Shown one piece after another: positions 6,248 through 15,568 of a stretch of DNA of 64,000 nucleotides (its first letter is position 1; every line of letters starts with the position of its first letter). Under the pieces are notes generated by a model. It was not told the DNA's origin. It ran no database searches and was given only the letters and a program-made list of their open reading frames with translations. Both the position numbers and the translations under genes were made by a program. Origin of the DNA: Nitrososphaerota archaeon (GTDB taxonomy: Archaea > Thermoproteota > Nitrososphaeria > Nitrososphaerales > JACPRH01); the NCBI GenBank assembly GCA_023379805.1, contig JAMCPI010000014.1:230307-294306 (forward strand), read 5' to 3'.

Positions 6248-9052
6248 CTACTTCTTACGCATTACAAATGCTACGGCGATGATAGCTATTACTGTTACTA
6301 CTCCTACTGCCACGTATATTATTTCTGAGGGTAAACCAGTGTTGCTACTCACTTGGGACGTAGTTGTTGCCGTTGTGATAGTTGTGCTTGACGACTGAGT
6401 AGATGCAGTCACGGAGCTGCTCGTAGTGACACTCGAAGAAATCGTGGTTGATCTAGATGATGCAGTAGATGTAGTTGAAGAAGACGATGTCGAGGTAGTG
6501 GTTACGGTTGCTGTTGTTGTCTCGCTAATACTTGATTTACTTGTCGATATAGTCGTAGTAGTAATACTGCTAGTAGTGCTAGTTGTTGAAGCCGTAAATA
6601 CAGATATGAGTATTGCGTGTTGACTATGCGAATAGCTCGCATAAACGGAGTAGTTGCCATTAGTCTCTTTTAGTGTGAATGGTATTTGTTTCCCATCCAT
6701 CGTGACTTCGATTGTTGTTCCGTTTAGCAGGCTCTTGGGCCAAGTCGTATTGATGTATCCTTTGGTTCCTGTTGCGCCGCTTACCGTGAAGCTTATGGTT
6801 TTATTCTCCTTGCTCGCAAGCAGGTTTTTGACTGTTGAGTTGGTTCTCATCCCAATTGCGTACTGCTTGGCACCGACAGTAACTGGGAAGGTAAGTCTAG
6901 ACTCCCACCACTGCGGTACGTAGTCCTGATTGATATTGGAAATGTAATCTTTGGTGCTTGTAGAGTTGCCTAAAACAGAGATTGTCATGTCTAACCGTTG
7001 GCTAGCATTCACCACCTGAGTCTCACCGGATATGAGGTTGACAACTACTACAGAGCCGTCTATCACAGTTAAGCTAGAGTTACCGTACGCCTGCGAATCC
7101 ATTATCAGGTCAGTTCCTAGAGGAACGACGATGTGGTAATCGTGTAGAATTATGTCCCAGCCTTTCTGAGCGGTCATCGGGCTATGAGTTCGATAGACAT
7201 GGATTCGACCGTTTGTGATGTAGATGTCGATGCCTGAGCACTGTTCTTGATTGTTTGTGCCTGAAGGAGCAAGTGCGCACCCAAGTGCCTTGAGAGCCTT
7301 GGAGGTTAGGTCGAGTTTCAATTGCTGCTTAATCGATGTGACGACTTTTGGCCCAATCTTTTCCACACCTCGCCAAGCTGCTTCTGTAGCAAGAACGATT
7401 AGCCCGGGCCTTTGCTCCCTTAGGCGCGCTTGTTCTTTGAGATCATTTTGGATTATTTCGTCATCTATTTCGTCGGCTATGTTAATGACATTGCTATACT
7501 TTCTGACTTCGCTGTTCTTTCCGACATTTACTGTTGTTGTAGCGGTTGAGTTGTCCAAGGCAGAGGTCGCAGCTGCTTTACTTGTGAGGGTTGCAGAACC
7601 GTTATCGCCAGTCTTGACGACCACCGCAGGGCCCCCTGCAGGCGTCGCATTCACCGTCGCTACCTGCACCTGACCAGCGCGAGCTTCAAGTCTGAAGTCA
7701 GTGATTGAGTTGCCTACAACTAGAGAAACCTGCGTACTGGCTGTGCAGGTTAAGCCAGAGTCAGGCACCCTTACGGTAGCGTTTACTGTAATAGGATATG
7801 TTCCTTTAGGCGTGAGTTTTGTGGTAGCCTCCATTATTACATTAGTTAGTTTTGTGGTTAAGGTTGCAGGGTTGAAGACAAACTTTGGAGTTATAGTTCC
7901 GCCTCCGCCAGCATTTGTCTGAAAAGTTGCTTGAACCGGTAGCGCTCCTCCCCAGAATATGTTGAATCTGAAGGCCGCTGAGTCCTGATCAGGCTTTGCG
8001 AATCCTCTTGGATCTTTTTCAGGCGGCATAGTTGGCCGTATGGTAAATTCTGGGCAACCTTCCACGGTTAACGTGGCATTGTTGGAAAATCTCCGCAGAT
8101 CTCCCGCGGTCCCTTCGACTTGGAATGCGTATTTGCCTGATAACCGGCCTGCAGTCAGTCTTAGAGTTGTGTTGAAAGGAGGTGTTCCAGTCACTTTGTC
8201 AAGAGTAACGGATGAGAGTCCCGCGATCTGAGGCGTTGTGAGTGTGACTGGTGCAGCTTGACCTTTAACTGTAGAGACCGATACCAAGTAGGTGGCAGTC
8301 TCTCCACCCTGAATCTTCTGCTCCGGAGGCAACACCAGAATAGAGAAATCAAACGACTCCTTCTTCTTTGAATCTACAAGAGTCAGCTGAGTGGTACCTG
8401 ATACCGATGTCGGAGCAGTGTTCCCTGAGCCCTTTGTGACGCCTTTTGATCCGCCTTGGATAGGAAATTCGTAGGCGCCTTTGACATAGTATCCGTATAA
8501 GCCGTTCGCGACTGCATCTGAAATGAGGGTATCGCTTACGACCCATTTCTTGCATCTACCACCGATTAAAGGTGGAGATGCATTCTCAACTATGTTCGAG
8601 ACGCTTGCACCCCTGATTCTGAGCTTGTTTGCCTGAAAGAGGGTTTCCGCCGAGACTTGTATCGTGAAGGTGGCTTCTAGGTAATATTCGTTGGCACAGC
8701 CTGAGGACGGATGTCCTCCGTTGTTGAAGCTGCCTGTTAGTTTACCCTGTGCAATAGCGCTTCCAGAGATGTCGTCAGAACCGGCGTACGGGTGCTTGTC
8801 CAGCGTAAATGGGAAGGATATTTGGACCTTTTCGACCTGTCTTGTAGCAAATTCGCCACCGTTATAGGATGTCACATACTCATATGTGAAGTCCGTATTA
8901 TATTGGTACGTTAGCGATGTGTAGATATCTACCGCAGCGGCGCCTCCAACTAAACTAGGCAAAGGAACTGTTGGCCCGAGAATCAGAAACAAAAGTGCAA
9001 GCGCGGTTCCAGCCCTATGCAGATTCAAAGATAAACCGAACTTTCGTAGCAA
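6248..9052 (-). CDS. Large secreted, membrane-anchored surface protein with Ig-like and FecR-like regions
   Basis: This 934-aa protein has an N-terminal signal sequence (hydrophobic run LALLFLILGPTVPLPSLVGG) and a long Thr/Ser-rich stalk of about 75 residues. It ends with TGLPSEIIYVAVGV, a hydrophobic helix and MRKK, so it is exported and held by its C-terminus. The middle is rich in beta-strand, Ig-like or CARDB-like segments. Near residue 650 a stretch including LIMDSQAYGNSSLTVIDGSV resembles a FecR domain. Just before the stalk, a segment containing TGTKGYINTTWPKSLLNG resembles a domain common in archaeal surface proteins. Many NxS/T sites suggest glycosylation. Its role is unknown; an S-layer or extracellular binding protein is the simplest idea. 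It shares its C-terminus with the gene to its right. Confidence 0.75.
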   Translation of the reverse strand: MLRKFGLSLNLHRAGTALALLFLILGPTVPLPSLVGGAAAVDIYTSLTYQYNTDFTYEYVTSYNGGEFATRQVEKVQISFPFTLDKHPYAGSDDISGSAIAQGKLTGSFNNGGHPSSGCANEYYLEATFTIQVSAETLFQANKLRIRGASVSNIVENASPPLIGGRCKKWVVSDTLISDAVANGLYGYYVKGAYEFPIQGGSKGVTKGSGNTAPTSVSGTTQLTLVDSKKKESFDFSILVLPPEQKIQGGETATYLVSVSTVKGQAAPVTLTTPQIAGLSSVTLDKVTGTPPFNTTLRLTAGRLSGKYAFQVEGTAGDLRRFSNNATLTVEGCPEFTIRPTMPPEKDPRGFAKPDQDSAAFRFNIFWGGALPVQATFQTNAGGGGTITPKFVFNPATLTTKLTNVIMEATTKLTPKGTYPITVNATVRVPDSGLTCTASTQVSLVVGNSITDFRLEARAGQVQVATVNATPAGGPAVVVKTGDNGSATLTSKAAATSALDNSTATTTVNVGKNSEVRKYSNVINIADEIDDEIIQNDLKEQARLREQRPGLIVLATEAAWRGVEKIGPKVVTSIKQQLKLDLTSKALKALGCALAPSGTNNQEQCSGIDIYITNGRIHVYRTHSPMTAQKGWDIILHDYHIVVPLGTDLIMDSQAYGNSSLTVIDGSVVVVNLISGETQVVNASQRLDMTISVLGNSTSTKDYISNINQDYVPQWWESRLTFPVTVGAKQYAIGMRTNSTVKNLLASKENKTISFTVSGATGTKGYINTTWPKSLLNGTTIEVTMDGKQIPFTLKETNGNYSVYASYSHSQHAILISVFTASTTSTTSSITTTTISTSKSSISETTTATVTTTSTSSSSTTSTASSRSTTISSSVTTSSSVTASTQSSSTTITTATTTSQVSSNTGLPSEIIYVAVGVVTVIAIIAVAFVMRKK

Positions 9053-9340
9053 CTACAACATATAAATCTTCTGAATTCCTGAATACATAGATATATTTTA
9101 AAATATTGTCGATATAGCCTAGGCCTTTTTCATAATCCTGAATAAGTTTCCGGAAAACCGAAATGGAAGACGAAACCGTTCAACTCAAAGAACTCAAGCG
9201 AAGGCCAAGTTCATTTCCGCAGGAACAAGAATTTGCAAAGACAGTTTATCGGATAAAAGAGGAAAAGAAAGGAAAGTAAAAAGAAAAGGAGGGGAAACGT
9301 GCCCTTTTTGATCGGCTCGTTTCCGCATTTAGTGTTGTTA
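9053..9340. other. Intergenic region between two surface-protein genes
   Basis: The right part holds the 3' hairpin of the next gene. AT-rich TTAAAATATA-like sequence near 9090-9100, read on the minus strand, could be the TATA box for the 934-aa gene. A 38-codon frame on the plus strand (9163-9279, beginning MEDETVQLKELKRR) has no homology that I recognise and no clear ribosome site, so I do not call it a gene. Confidence 0.4.
9293..9324 (-). terminator. Hairpin downstream of the PQQ-type propeller gene
   Basis: GGAAACGTGCC (9293-9303) pairs with GGCTCGTTTCC (9314-9324) with one mismatch and a 10-base loop. It starts 17 bases past the stop of the minus-strand gene. It is a sequence relative of the hairpin at 6199-6230, including flanking bases. 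Confidence 0.6.
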
Positions 9341-11605
9341 CTACTTCTTCCGCATTACTAGTACTGCTGCTGCGATTACGGCGAGAACTGCTACACCGAC
9401 CGCTGCGTAAGTGACTTCTGAAGGTAATCCTGTTGTCGAAGTGACTGATGAGACCACTGTTGTGGTTTGTGTCTGAGCTGGTGCGCTTGAAGTGACTGTT
9501 GCTGTGGTTGTCTTTGTTTGAGCTGATTGTGTTGCTGTGACGGTTGTGGCTGAAGTGGTAGTAAGTGTAGTGGCTGAGGTGCTGGTTACTGTGGTGGCTG
9601 AAGTGGTTGTTACAGTTGTGCTTTGAGTTGTTGTGGCGGTTGTTGTGACGGTAGATACTTGTCCTTGGGCTGGTGCTTTGGATAGTCCTATGGCGACTAC
9701 GGTGCCCGATGTGGTTGGTCGAATGGATGTTTGACCTGGTCCTGATCCGAGTATTGTGAAGATCAGCTGGTTGCCCGCTGAGTCTTGACCTGTTGTGATG
9801 CCTACGTGCATGTCTGAGCCGACGTTAACGTCGTTCAGTATCTTGCCTGTGCCTTGGTCGAAGACCCTCATATGACCGTCTGAGAAGCCTGTGATCAGCA
9901 GATCTGGTGTTGTAAGCATCGAAGCGCGCTGCTGGTCTCTGTAGAAGTAGGTCCACTTGACCTTGCCGGTAACTGCGTCTCTAGCCATGATTGTGGCGTT
10001 CAACACTGGGTAGCCCTTTGTCTGGCTGACACTCTGTCCGATTACGGGTTCAGGAGACTTCAGAATTTGTGTCTGAAGCCCAATCGCGTAGTGGAACAGG
10101 GTGTTAGAGTCTGGGTTGTATGTCATGTCTGTGCCGAAGATACCGTTGCTCCAAGCTGGGAACACCGGACATGGTCTTCCACAGTAGTTGCTGTTATCTG
10201 GTGATTTCAGCTCCCTAATGTCGTAGGTGCTGAATATGTCTGTCCAGTGGTATCTGTTTCCGCCCTGGTTAGGCTCCTTTAGAGCTGATGTGGTTATGGA
10301 ACCTGAGTCAACCATGTCTTGGATTACATCCTTCATCCAGACCGATTTGCCTGTCTTGGCATCCATAACGTTGAGCATTCCTTCTTTGCATCCCTTCATG
10401 TAGACCTTGCCTAGGCCTGGAACTTCAGCTAGGACTCCGCTCCAGTTGCAGTCATAGTCGTATGGGTCTCTTGGGAACGGCTGGCTCCACCATATGCGCT
10501 TACCCGTTGCTGCATCTATCGCCATGATTGTGCTTCCGTAAAGTCTTGGTCCAGGTGTGGTTCCTACGTAGGTGTAGGGTCCTTGGTTACCTGTTTGTGT
10601 GTAGATGATGCCTGTGTCTTCGTCAACGATTGTTTGTCCCCAGTTAGCTGTGACTCCTCCGTAGATGTTTGGAGCCTCGTTAGGCTGAGCCCAGTCCCAT
10701 TCAAGGTTTCCGGGAGCCTTAGCTTTTACTTCGCTGCATGGGATGGTGCCTTTGAAGAAACCTACATCACACTCTTGCAGTGCCCAGTCTTTAGTGGGTA
10801 CTCCGTGCGGTGGGAAGCTGAAGAGTCTCCAGACGATTTGCTTGGTGTCGACGCTGACTCCTAATGTGACGTGGCGTGCATCACCTGCATACATTGTGGA
10901 GTGCATGCCACCGGGTAGTACGACAACGAAGATGCCTCCCTTGTCATAGACACCGATACTTGCTTGGCTGCTTACAGCTGAGAAACCTGCGTATGAGTAG
11001 TAGTTATACAGGTTTCCAGGTATGTCTTTGCAGAGACCGTTGATGTTGTAGGTCTGCTTGCCGGTTGTGGCGTCAACTCCGTAGATACCGCAATCAAGTC
11101 CGTTCATCAGGAGCGCGTTACCCTTCTCCCAGTATCTGAAGCCGTGCATGTGAGGTGGTGTGCTGATTTTGACCGGTAGGCGTTTCTGGACATCAGTCAG
11201 GTTGACTGAGTAGTCGTACTTCCAGTTCAACTTACCTGTCTGGGCGTTTATCGAATAGGTTCTCATGTAGTTTGTGGTGACGAAGACGTTTCCGCCCACC
11301 ACAATTGGTGGTGTGGTTGAGCCTTCGCCGCCGTTCTGAGACTGGATATACGCCATGCCTGTCGCGGCCGCAGCCTTGCCCTCAAGTGGGTAGATCCACT
11401 TGACTTCAAGGTTGCCTGCGGTGTTCTTGTTGATCGAGGTTTCTGGGCTGTAGTTCCATGCCCAGCTGTTGCCGTCTGGGAACTGCCAGTCTTTTGCTGT
11501 GGTTCCGGGTGGCGCTGCATATGCGAATGTGGCTGCGAATGTGCTGAATGAAAGAATGGCTAGTACAGACAGTAATGTTAGTCGAGATTTACTACTATTT
11601 GACAT
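9341..11605 (-). CDS. Secreted PQQ-type beta-propeller protein, C-terminally anchored
   Basis: This 754-aa protein begins with a clear signal peptide (TLLSVLAILSFSTFAATFAYA, likely cut before APPGT). The mature start, SWAWNYSPETSINKNTAGNL, and repeated blades such as AIDAATGKRIWW, VMDAKTGKSVWM and ARDAVTGKVKWTYF are those of PQQ-dependent alcohol dehydrogenases and related eight-bladed propellers. A Thr/Ser/Ala-rich stalk follows, then TGLPSEVTYAAVGV, a transmembrane helix and MRKK. Such proteins may oxidise alcohols or sugars outside the cell with PQQ or a lanthanide/calcium centre, or be non-enzymatic binding propellers; I cannot place the metal ligands with confidence. The anchor matches that of the neighbouring 934-aa protein. 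Confidence 0.85.
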   Translation of the reverse strand: MSNSSKSRLTLLSVLAILSFSTFAATFAYAAPPGTTAKDWQFPDGNSWAWNYSPETSINKNTAGNLEVKWIYPLEGKAAAATGMAYIQSQNGGEGSTTPPIVVGGNVFVTTNYMRTYSINAQTGKLNWKYDYSVNLTDVQKRLPVKISTPPHMHGFRYWEKGNALLMNGLDCGIYGVDATTGKQTYNINGLCKDIPGNLYNYYSYAGFSAVSSQASIGVYDKGGIFVVVLPGGMHSTMYAGDARHVTLGVSVDTKQIVWRLFSFPPHGVPTKDWALQECDVGFFKGTIPCSEVKAKAPGNLEWDWAQPNEAPNIYGGVTANWGQTIVDEDTGIIYTQTGNQGPYTYVGTTPGPRLYGSTIMAIDAATGKRIWWSQPFPRDPYDYDCNWSGVLAEVPGLGKVYMKGCKEGMLNVMDAKTGKSVWMKDVIQDMVDSGSITTSALKEPNQGGNRYHWTDIFSTYDIRELKSPDNSNYCGRPCPVFPAWSNGIFGTDMTYNPDSNTLFHYAIGLQTQILKSPEPVIGQSVSQTKGYPVLNATIMARDAVTGKVKWTYFYRDQQRASMLTTPDLLITGFSDGHMRVFDQGTGKILNDVNVGSDMHVGITTGQDSAGNQLIFTILGSGPGQTSIRPTTSGTVVAIGLSKAPAQGQVSTVTTTATTTQSTTVTTTSATTVTSTSATTLTTTSATTVTATQSAQTKTTTATVTSSAPAQTQTTTVVSSVTSTTGLPSEVTYAAVGVAVLAVIAAAVLVMRKK

Positions 11606-11635
11606 AGTATTTTCGGATTAGAGTCAAACAGTGTT

Positions 11636-11648
11636 TCTATATAAATCT
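11636..11648 (-). promoter_or_regulatory. TATA-box promoter of the PQQ-type propeller gene
   Basis: On the minus strand this reads GATTTATATAGAA, a strong archaeal TATA element 31-43 bases before the ATG at 11605. Transcription would start about 10 bases before the ATG, giving a very short leader. Confidence 0.6.
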
Positions 11649-11808
11649 TGTGAGCAAAAAAGCATTTTTCGATTAAATTTCCAATTTGCCATACTTAACC
11701 TTAAGATATTTAAATTATTACTGACAACACATATTAGCATAATATTATGAAAAATGAATGAAAAAAGGAGGGGATGAGGTGGCACTGCTCATCTACGCGA
11801 GCAACGGC

Positions 11809-12498
11809 TCACGGGATCGCATGGGAAGACGGAACCAAGTCGCAGTAATAGAACCGGTTATCTCTCAAAACGGTCTCCCCAACCTTGAAGAGCACGGGTC
11901 GCTGAAAGATAGGGCCGTCAAAAACGAATGTATGGAACTCCCCGTTCTCACCGCAAGGATCTGCTGAGGACGGCAGCTGAGACAGAAGCTCCTCGTCGAA
12001 AAGCCTACCTGCGAATGAACCATCTAGATGATGATTATCTACACAAGCTAGAACTGCCTTGAAACCCAAATTGATGAATCGGTGGGCTAAGTCGACCGTG
12101 TTCTGCTTCCAGAGCGGAAACACAGCCTTCAAGCCGATGCGTTCGAGGTTGGCTTTCCGGTACTTCCACAAATCCTCTAGAAAGATGTCTCCGAAAACTA
12201 TGGTTGAGACACCCCTACTCTTCATCTTGTGAAGAGCATCACGCATCCTCAACTCGTAAACCTCATTTGAGCAATCTTTCGGAATAAAGACAATCTCAAG
12301 AGGCAAACCTAGAGAAGCAGCCTGCTGCTCAAGCAGACACCTGCGAACACCATGCATACTGATACGATCGTAATCCTCGGTCACAGTAGTCAGCAGCGCA
12401 ACCACCTCGTAGCCGCCGGCTCTCTGAATCTCGTACAGGGCTAGAGCACTATCTTTACCACCGCTCCAGCAAAGCAAAACCTTCTCCACAAGAATCAC
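11809..12498 (-). CDS. Dph6-like ATP pyrophosphatase (diphthine-ammonia ligase family)
   Basis: This 229-aa protein has the N-terminal PP-loop LLCWSGGKDSALAL, which binds ATP and releases pyrophosphate. EDYDRISMHGVR and, later, FGDIFLEDLWKYRKANLERIGLKAVFPLW are signatures of the COG2102 family. The best-studied members amidate diphthine on elongation factor 2, the last step of diphthamide synthesis; archaeal paralogues may have other substrates. The ending CGENGEFHTFVFDGP is also characteristic. The gene lies just downstream of serS on the same strand with a 39-base gap, so they may be co-transcribed. Length and motifs are complete. Confidence 0.85.
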   Translation of the reverse strand: MILVEKVLLCWSGGKDSALALYEIQRAGGYEVVALLTTVTEDYDRISMHGVRRCLLEQQAASLGLPLEIVFIPKDCSNEVYELRMRDALHKMKSRGVSTIVFGDIFLEDLWKYRKANLERIGLKAVFPLWKQNTVDLAHRFINLGFKAVLACVDNHHLDGSFAGRLFDEELLSQLPSSADPCGENGEFHTFVFDGPIFQRPVLFKVGETVLRDNRFYYCDLVPSSHAIP

Positions 12499-12537
12499 TT
12501 CAGCCTAACCCGACATAAGATAAGAGACAGCAGCGTG

Positions 12538-13824
12538 CTAGCCGCGTTTCACGGGCCGGATAGCTTCAAGCCCCGATGCGTAGGGCCTCAGAGCCTTCGG
12601 GACAACTATGGAGCCGTCCTCCTGCTGATGATTCTCCATCAAGGCGACAAGCGTCCGCTCAGTCGCTGTGAGCGTGCTGTTCAATGTGTGCACAAACTGC
12701 GACGGCTCATGAGGCTTCGCCCGATACTTCACTAAGAGACCTCGGGCCTGATAGTCGGTGCAGTTGCTGCAGGAAACCACTTCCCTGTACTTGTTTTGAC
12801 CGGGGAACCAAGCCTCCATATCATAGGTTTTCGCAGAAACTTTGCCGAGCTCACCGCCGCACAGCGCAACAACCCTGTACGGGATTTCTAGGGCTTGGAA
12901 GAAGTCCTGAGCGTTCCGGATCATCTCCTCCAAATGGTTCCAAGAGTCCTCAGGGCGAGAGAAGATGAACTGCTCAATCTTCTCAAACTGATGCACCCTG
13001 AAAATCCCCTTCATATCTCGGCCGTGAGCACCAGCCTCCTTCCTGAAACACGAGCTAACACCCGCGTAACGCAGAGGCAAATCCGCGCCGTCGAAAATCT
13101 CATTCATATGCATCGCAGCTATCGCGTGCTCCGAGGTTCCGATCAGATGAAGATCCTCGCCTTCAATCTTGTAAATCACATCCTCGAAATCGTGAAGAAT
13201 AATTGAGCCCCCGATCGCAGCCCGATTCAACATGTAGGGCGGCTGAATCAAGATGAAACCCCGATCCGCGAGAATATCAAGCCCGAACCTGATTAAAGCA
13301 TAGTTCAGCCTAACCAAATCTCTCCTCAGGAAGTAGAAGCGGGCACCCGCCACTTTAGCAGCCCGTTCAATATCGATCAGGTCAAGCTTCGACGCGAGTT
13401 CGATGTGGTCTTTAGGTTCGAAGCTGAACCTCGGAGGCTCACCCCAACGGTGAATCTCAACATCATCCGCCTCCCCAGCGCCTTCGGGAACAGACTTGTC
13501 CGGAATATTCGGGAGATCAGCCAGGAGTGACGCAACCTGCCGCTCCGCTTCTCTAATCTCAGCGTCGCTGCTGGTGATTTGCTGCGAAATTAACCGCATC
13601 TCAGAAATCTTCGGCTCCGCATTCAGACTGTTCTTCTTCGCCTCAGCAATCTCGCTTGAAACAGTGTTTCGCCGCTGCTTAAGCTCCTGAACCTTTGTGA
13701 TGAGGCTCCTCCGCTTCTCATCAAGCGAGAGAAGCTGATCCAACGGATAATCCATGTGCCGCTTCCGCAGCATATCCCTGATGACCTCAGGGTTGCTGCG
13801 CACAAACGCCATATCCAGTCCCAT
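12538..13824 (-). CDS. serS: Seryl-tRNA synthetase (bacterial-type class II)
   Basis: This 428-aa enzyme charges tRNA-Ser with serine. The first 110 residues are the long antiparallel coiled coil that grips the tRNA variable arm (KVQELKQRRNTVSSEIAEAKK). The class II core follows, with motif 2 FRKEAGAHGRDMKGIFRVHQ and motif 3 in NSTLTATERTLVALMEN. It is the common form, not the rare methanogen form. The start MGLDMAFVRSNPEVI fits the family; the Met at residue 5 is an alternative. Pcc1 and RecJ genes lie directly upstream on the same strand with gaps of 9 and 5 bases, indicating one operon. Confidence 0.96.
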   Translation of the reverse strand: MGLDMAFVRSNPEVIRDMLRKRHMDYPLDQLLSLDEKRRSLITKVQELKQRRNTVSSEIAEAKKNSLNAEPKISEMRLISQQITSSDAEIREAERQVASLLADLPNIPDKSVPEGAGEADDVEIHRWGEPPRFSFEPKDHIELASKLDLIDIERAAKVAGARFYFLRRDLVRLNYALIRFGLDILADRGFILIQPPYMLNRAAIGGSIILHDFEDVIYKIEGEDLHLIGTSEHAIAAMHMNEIFDGADLPLRYAGVSSCFRKEAGAHGRDMKGIFRVHQFEKIEQFIFSRPEDSWNHLEEMIRNAQDFFQALEIPYRVVALCGGELGKVSAKTYDMEAWFPGQNKYREVVSCSNCTDYQARGLLVKYRAKPHEPSQFVHTLNSTLTATERTLVALMENHQQEDGSIVVPKALRPYASGLEAIRPVKRG

Positions 13825-13833
13825 GCTTCTTAA

Positions 13834-14082
13834 TCACTCATCCTCCAGCTGCCGTAGCGTATTCAGCGAAAGCCTAGCCGACTCGATAATATCATCAAGC
13901 GTCGACATGAAAGACAAAGGATCACCCTCGCTGGAAGCAATGATAAAAGTCATCTTCGAACCTGACCGCCTAGTCTCGAAGGACATGCCTTTCGGGAAAC
14001 CAACATTATCAGGCTCAAGACTCCTGTAAACAGCATCAGCAGCCTGAGCATCCTTGAAACTCAAAGTAAACTCAGCCCTCAA
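13834..14082 (-). CDS. pcc1: KEOPS complex subunit Pcc1
   Basis: This 82-aa protein (MRAEFTLSFKDAQAADAVYR and later FETRRSGSKMTFIIASS) has the length and pattern of the Pcc1 family. Pcc1 is the dimerising subunit of KEOPS, which with Kae1 and Bud32 places threonylcarbamoyl on A37 of ANN-reading tRNAs. Pcc1 binds Kae1 and the tRNA. Kae1 and Bud32 are encoded 3-4 kb away on the same strand. It sits between recJ and serS in a tight run. In archaea Pcc1 is often found near RecJ and uS15, which supports the call. Confidence 0.85.
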   Translation of the reverse strand: MRAEFTLSFKDAQAADAVYRSLEPDNVGFPKGMSFETRRSGSKMTFIIASSEGDPLSFMSTLDDIIESARLSLNTLRQLEDE

Positions 14083-14087
14083 CCCGC

Positions 14088-15542
14088 CTACTCAGCCTCA
14101 CCAACAGCAGCAGCATCATCACCGCCGCCGCTTCCCTTCTTCTGCAGACTCTTGCCGAGATCGCGCAGGAAGGGTTTAAGGTTAGCCGTAGGAATCTTTC
14201 CGCCAGCCGCCCCCTCGTGACCGCCGCCTGCACCTCCGTTGGCTTCGCATAGCTCCTGCACAACCACCCCTAAGTTCACGTCACTATCAGCCCGAGGAGG
14301 TCTTCGCAGAGAAAGCCTGTAGTGACCGCTGGCTGTAGTGGTTCTTGCTAGAAGCACCTTCTTCTCAAACCTTGCGACTCCGCTGAGAATTGATGTGAGT
14401 GAGCCCAACATATCCTCATCAACCACACCGTCACCGACAACCATGTTGAAACCCGGCTTATCCACTATCCGAGTCTCATCCTCCAGCAAAGTCTGAATCA
14501 ACCGGTTCAAACTACGCCGGTACTCCGAGAGAACTCGCTCACCCTCCTGCAAAATCTGGTTCCTGTCACCGAGACAGAGCGCTACACCTATGCTGCCCTG
14601 CTTCATCCTGCCGCAGGCGTTGAGAAGAGTCCCAAACTCCCTTGCGTCACGCAGCGAGCTGTGCTCATCCTCCTTCTCCAAAGTATACACATCCCCGATC
14701 AGGGAGTCAACAGCTTCACTAGCAGTCGCCACCTGAGTCAGATAAGGAATAATGGATTCAACAACCTTCTTCTTCTCATCCTCGCTAAACTCGGCCAGCG
14801 TACGCCACCGACCGTTCTGTTTCAACTGAATACCAATCGAAGCCAAAGTGGCTAGACAAGCATCGCGGTTCCCGCTTAACCCGGGGATGAAGGGTGTGGT
14901 GGTGGAGGCAAGCGCCTCATGCAAAGGCTTCGTTTCACGACCGTAAAGCAAAAGATCGTTAATCACTTTAACCAAACCCAAACCAATAGCGTCATCAAGA
15001 ATCTTCCTGTTTAAACCCAAGACGGAACGCCGATCACCCTGATCCTGCCTGTCCGCAACCATCGCCACAACAGGAAGCCACGACAGATCCACGTTCTCCT
15101 TATCCATCTCTTTAGCGATGAAATACGCCATGCCGGCCGCGGATATTTCGCGGCCGCCGTCGAAACCGAACTGCCAAGCGTTGAACACCTGCGGCATATC
15201 CTCCTCTTCAGGCGGAATCTGGTGATGATCTAGAAGAATCCATTTGTTGGCAAGAACCGCCTCAATGTCTTTAGCGAGGCCGGCGCCGAGTTCGCAGAGG
15301 ATGTGGAAGTCGTATTCACCTGCTTTAAGCTCCTCTATGACCTCAGGGTTCATTTCGCTGTAGATGCGGATAATGTAGTGGCCTTTCTTCCGCTGAATAG
15401 CTCTGCCGATTAAGCTTGCCGAGGTGATGCCGTCGGCATCGAGGTGGCCGACGACGAGAATCGTTTTTCCATCCTTGATTAAGTGAAGAATCTGGTTACC
15501 GATTTCTTTAGCTCGTTGCTGGAGCTCCTCGAACCCGCTCAT
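14088..15542 (-). CDS. Archaeal RecJ-like single-strand exonuclease (GAN type, DHH family)
   Basis: This 484-aa protein shows the DHH phosphoesterase motifs VGHLDADGITSASLIG (residues 31-46) and WILLDHHQIPPEEED (from residue 101). Near the C-terminus it has the DHHA1 loop GGAGGGHEGAAGG. These bind two metal ions that cleave single-stranded nucleic acid. In archaea this family (GAN/RecJ) associates with GINS and the CMG helicase, so it links to the GINS-MCM genes at 49.7-52.3 kb. The gene is followed closely by pcc1 and serS and preceded by the uS15 gene, a well-known archaeal arrangement. Loss of any catalytic acid was not seen. Confidence 0.92.
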   Translation of the reverse strand: MSGFEELQQRAKEIGNQILHLIKDGKTILVVGHLDADGITSASLIGRAIQRKKGHYIIRIYSEMNPEVIEELKAGEYDFHILCELGAGLAKDIEAVLANKWILLDHHQIPPEEEDMPQVFNAWQFGFDGGREISAAGMAYFIAKEMDKENVDLSWLPVVAMVADRQDQGDRRSVLGLNRKILDDAIGLGLVKVINDLLLYGRETKPLHEALASTTTPFIPGLSGNRDACLATLASIGIQLKQNGRWRTLAEFSEDEKKKVVESIIPYLTQVATASEAVDSLIGDVYTLEKEDEHSSLRDAREFGTLLNACGRMKQGSIGVALCLGDRNQILQEGERVLSEYRRSLNRLIQTLLEDETRIVDKPGFNMVVGDGVVDEDMLGSLTSILSGVARFEKKVLLARTTTASGHYRLSLRRPPRADSDVNLGVVVQELCEANGGAGGGHEGAAGGKIPTANLKPFLRDLGKSLQKKGSGGGDDAAAVGEAE

Positions 15543-15568
15543 GCCTCATTATTCTCTGCTACCTAAGT

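Noticed and set aside
6426..6623. Plus-strand frame rich in Val and Asp opposite the surface-protein stalk
   Set aside because: It is the complement of the Thr/Ser-rich stalk codons, a composition shadow.
9163..9279. 38-codon frame MEDETVQLKELKRR in the intergenic gap
   Set aside because: No homology, no convincing ribosome site, short; kept only as a note.
11758..11967. Plus-strand frame after a GGAGGGG sequence, 69 codons
   Set aside because: It overlaps the 3' end of the Dph6-like gene on the other strand and has no recognisable protein pattern; the purine run is chance.
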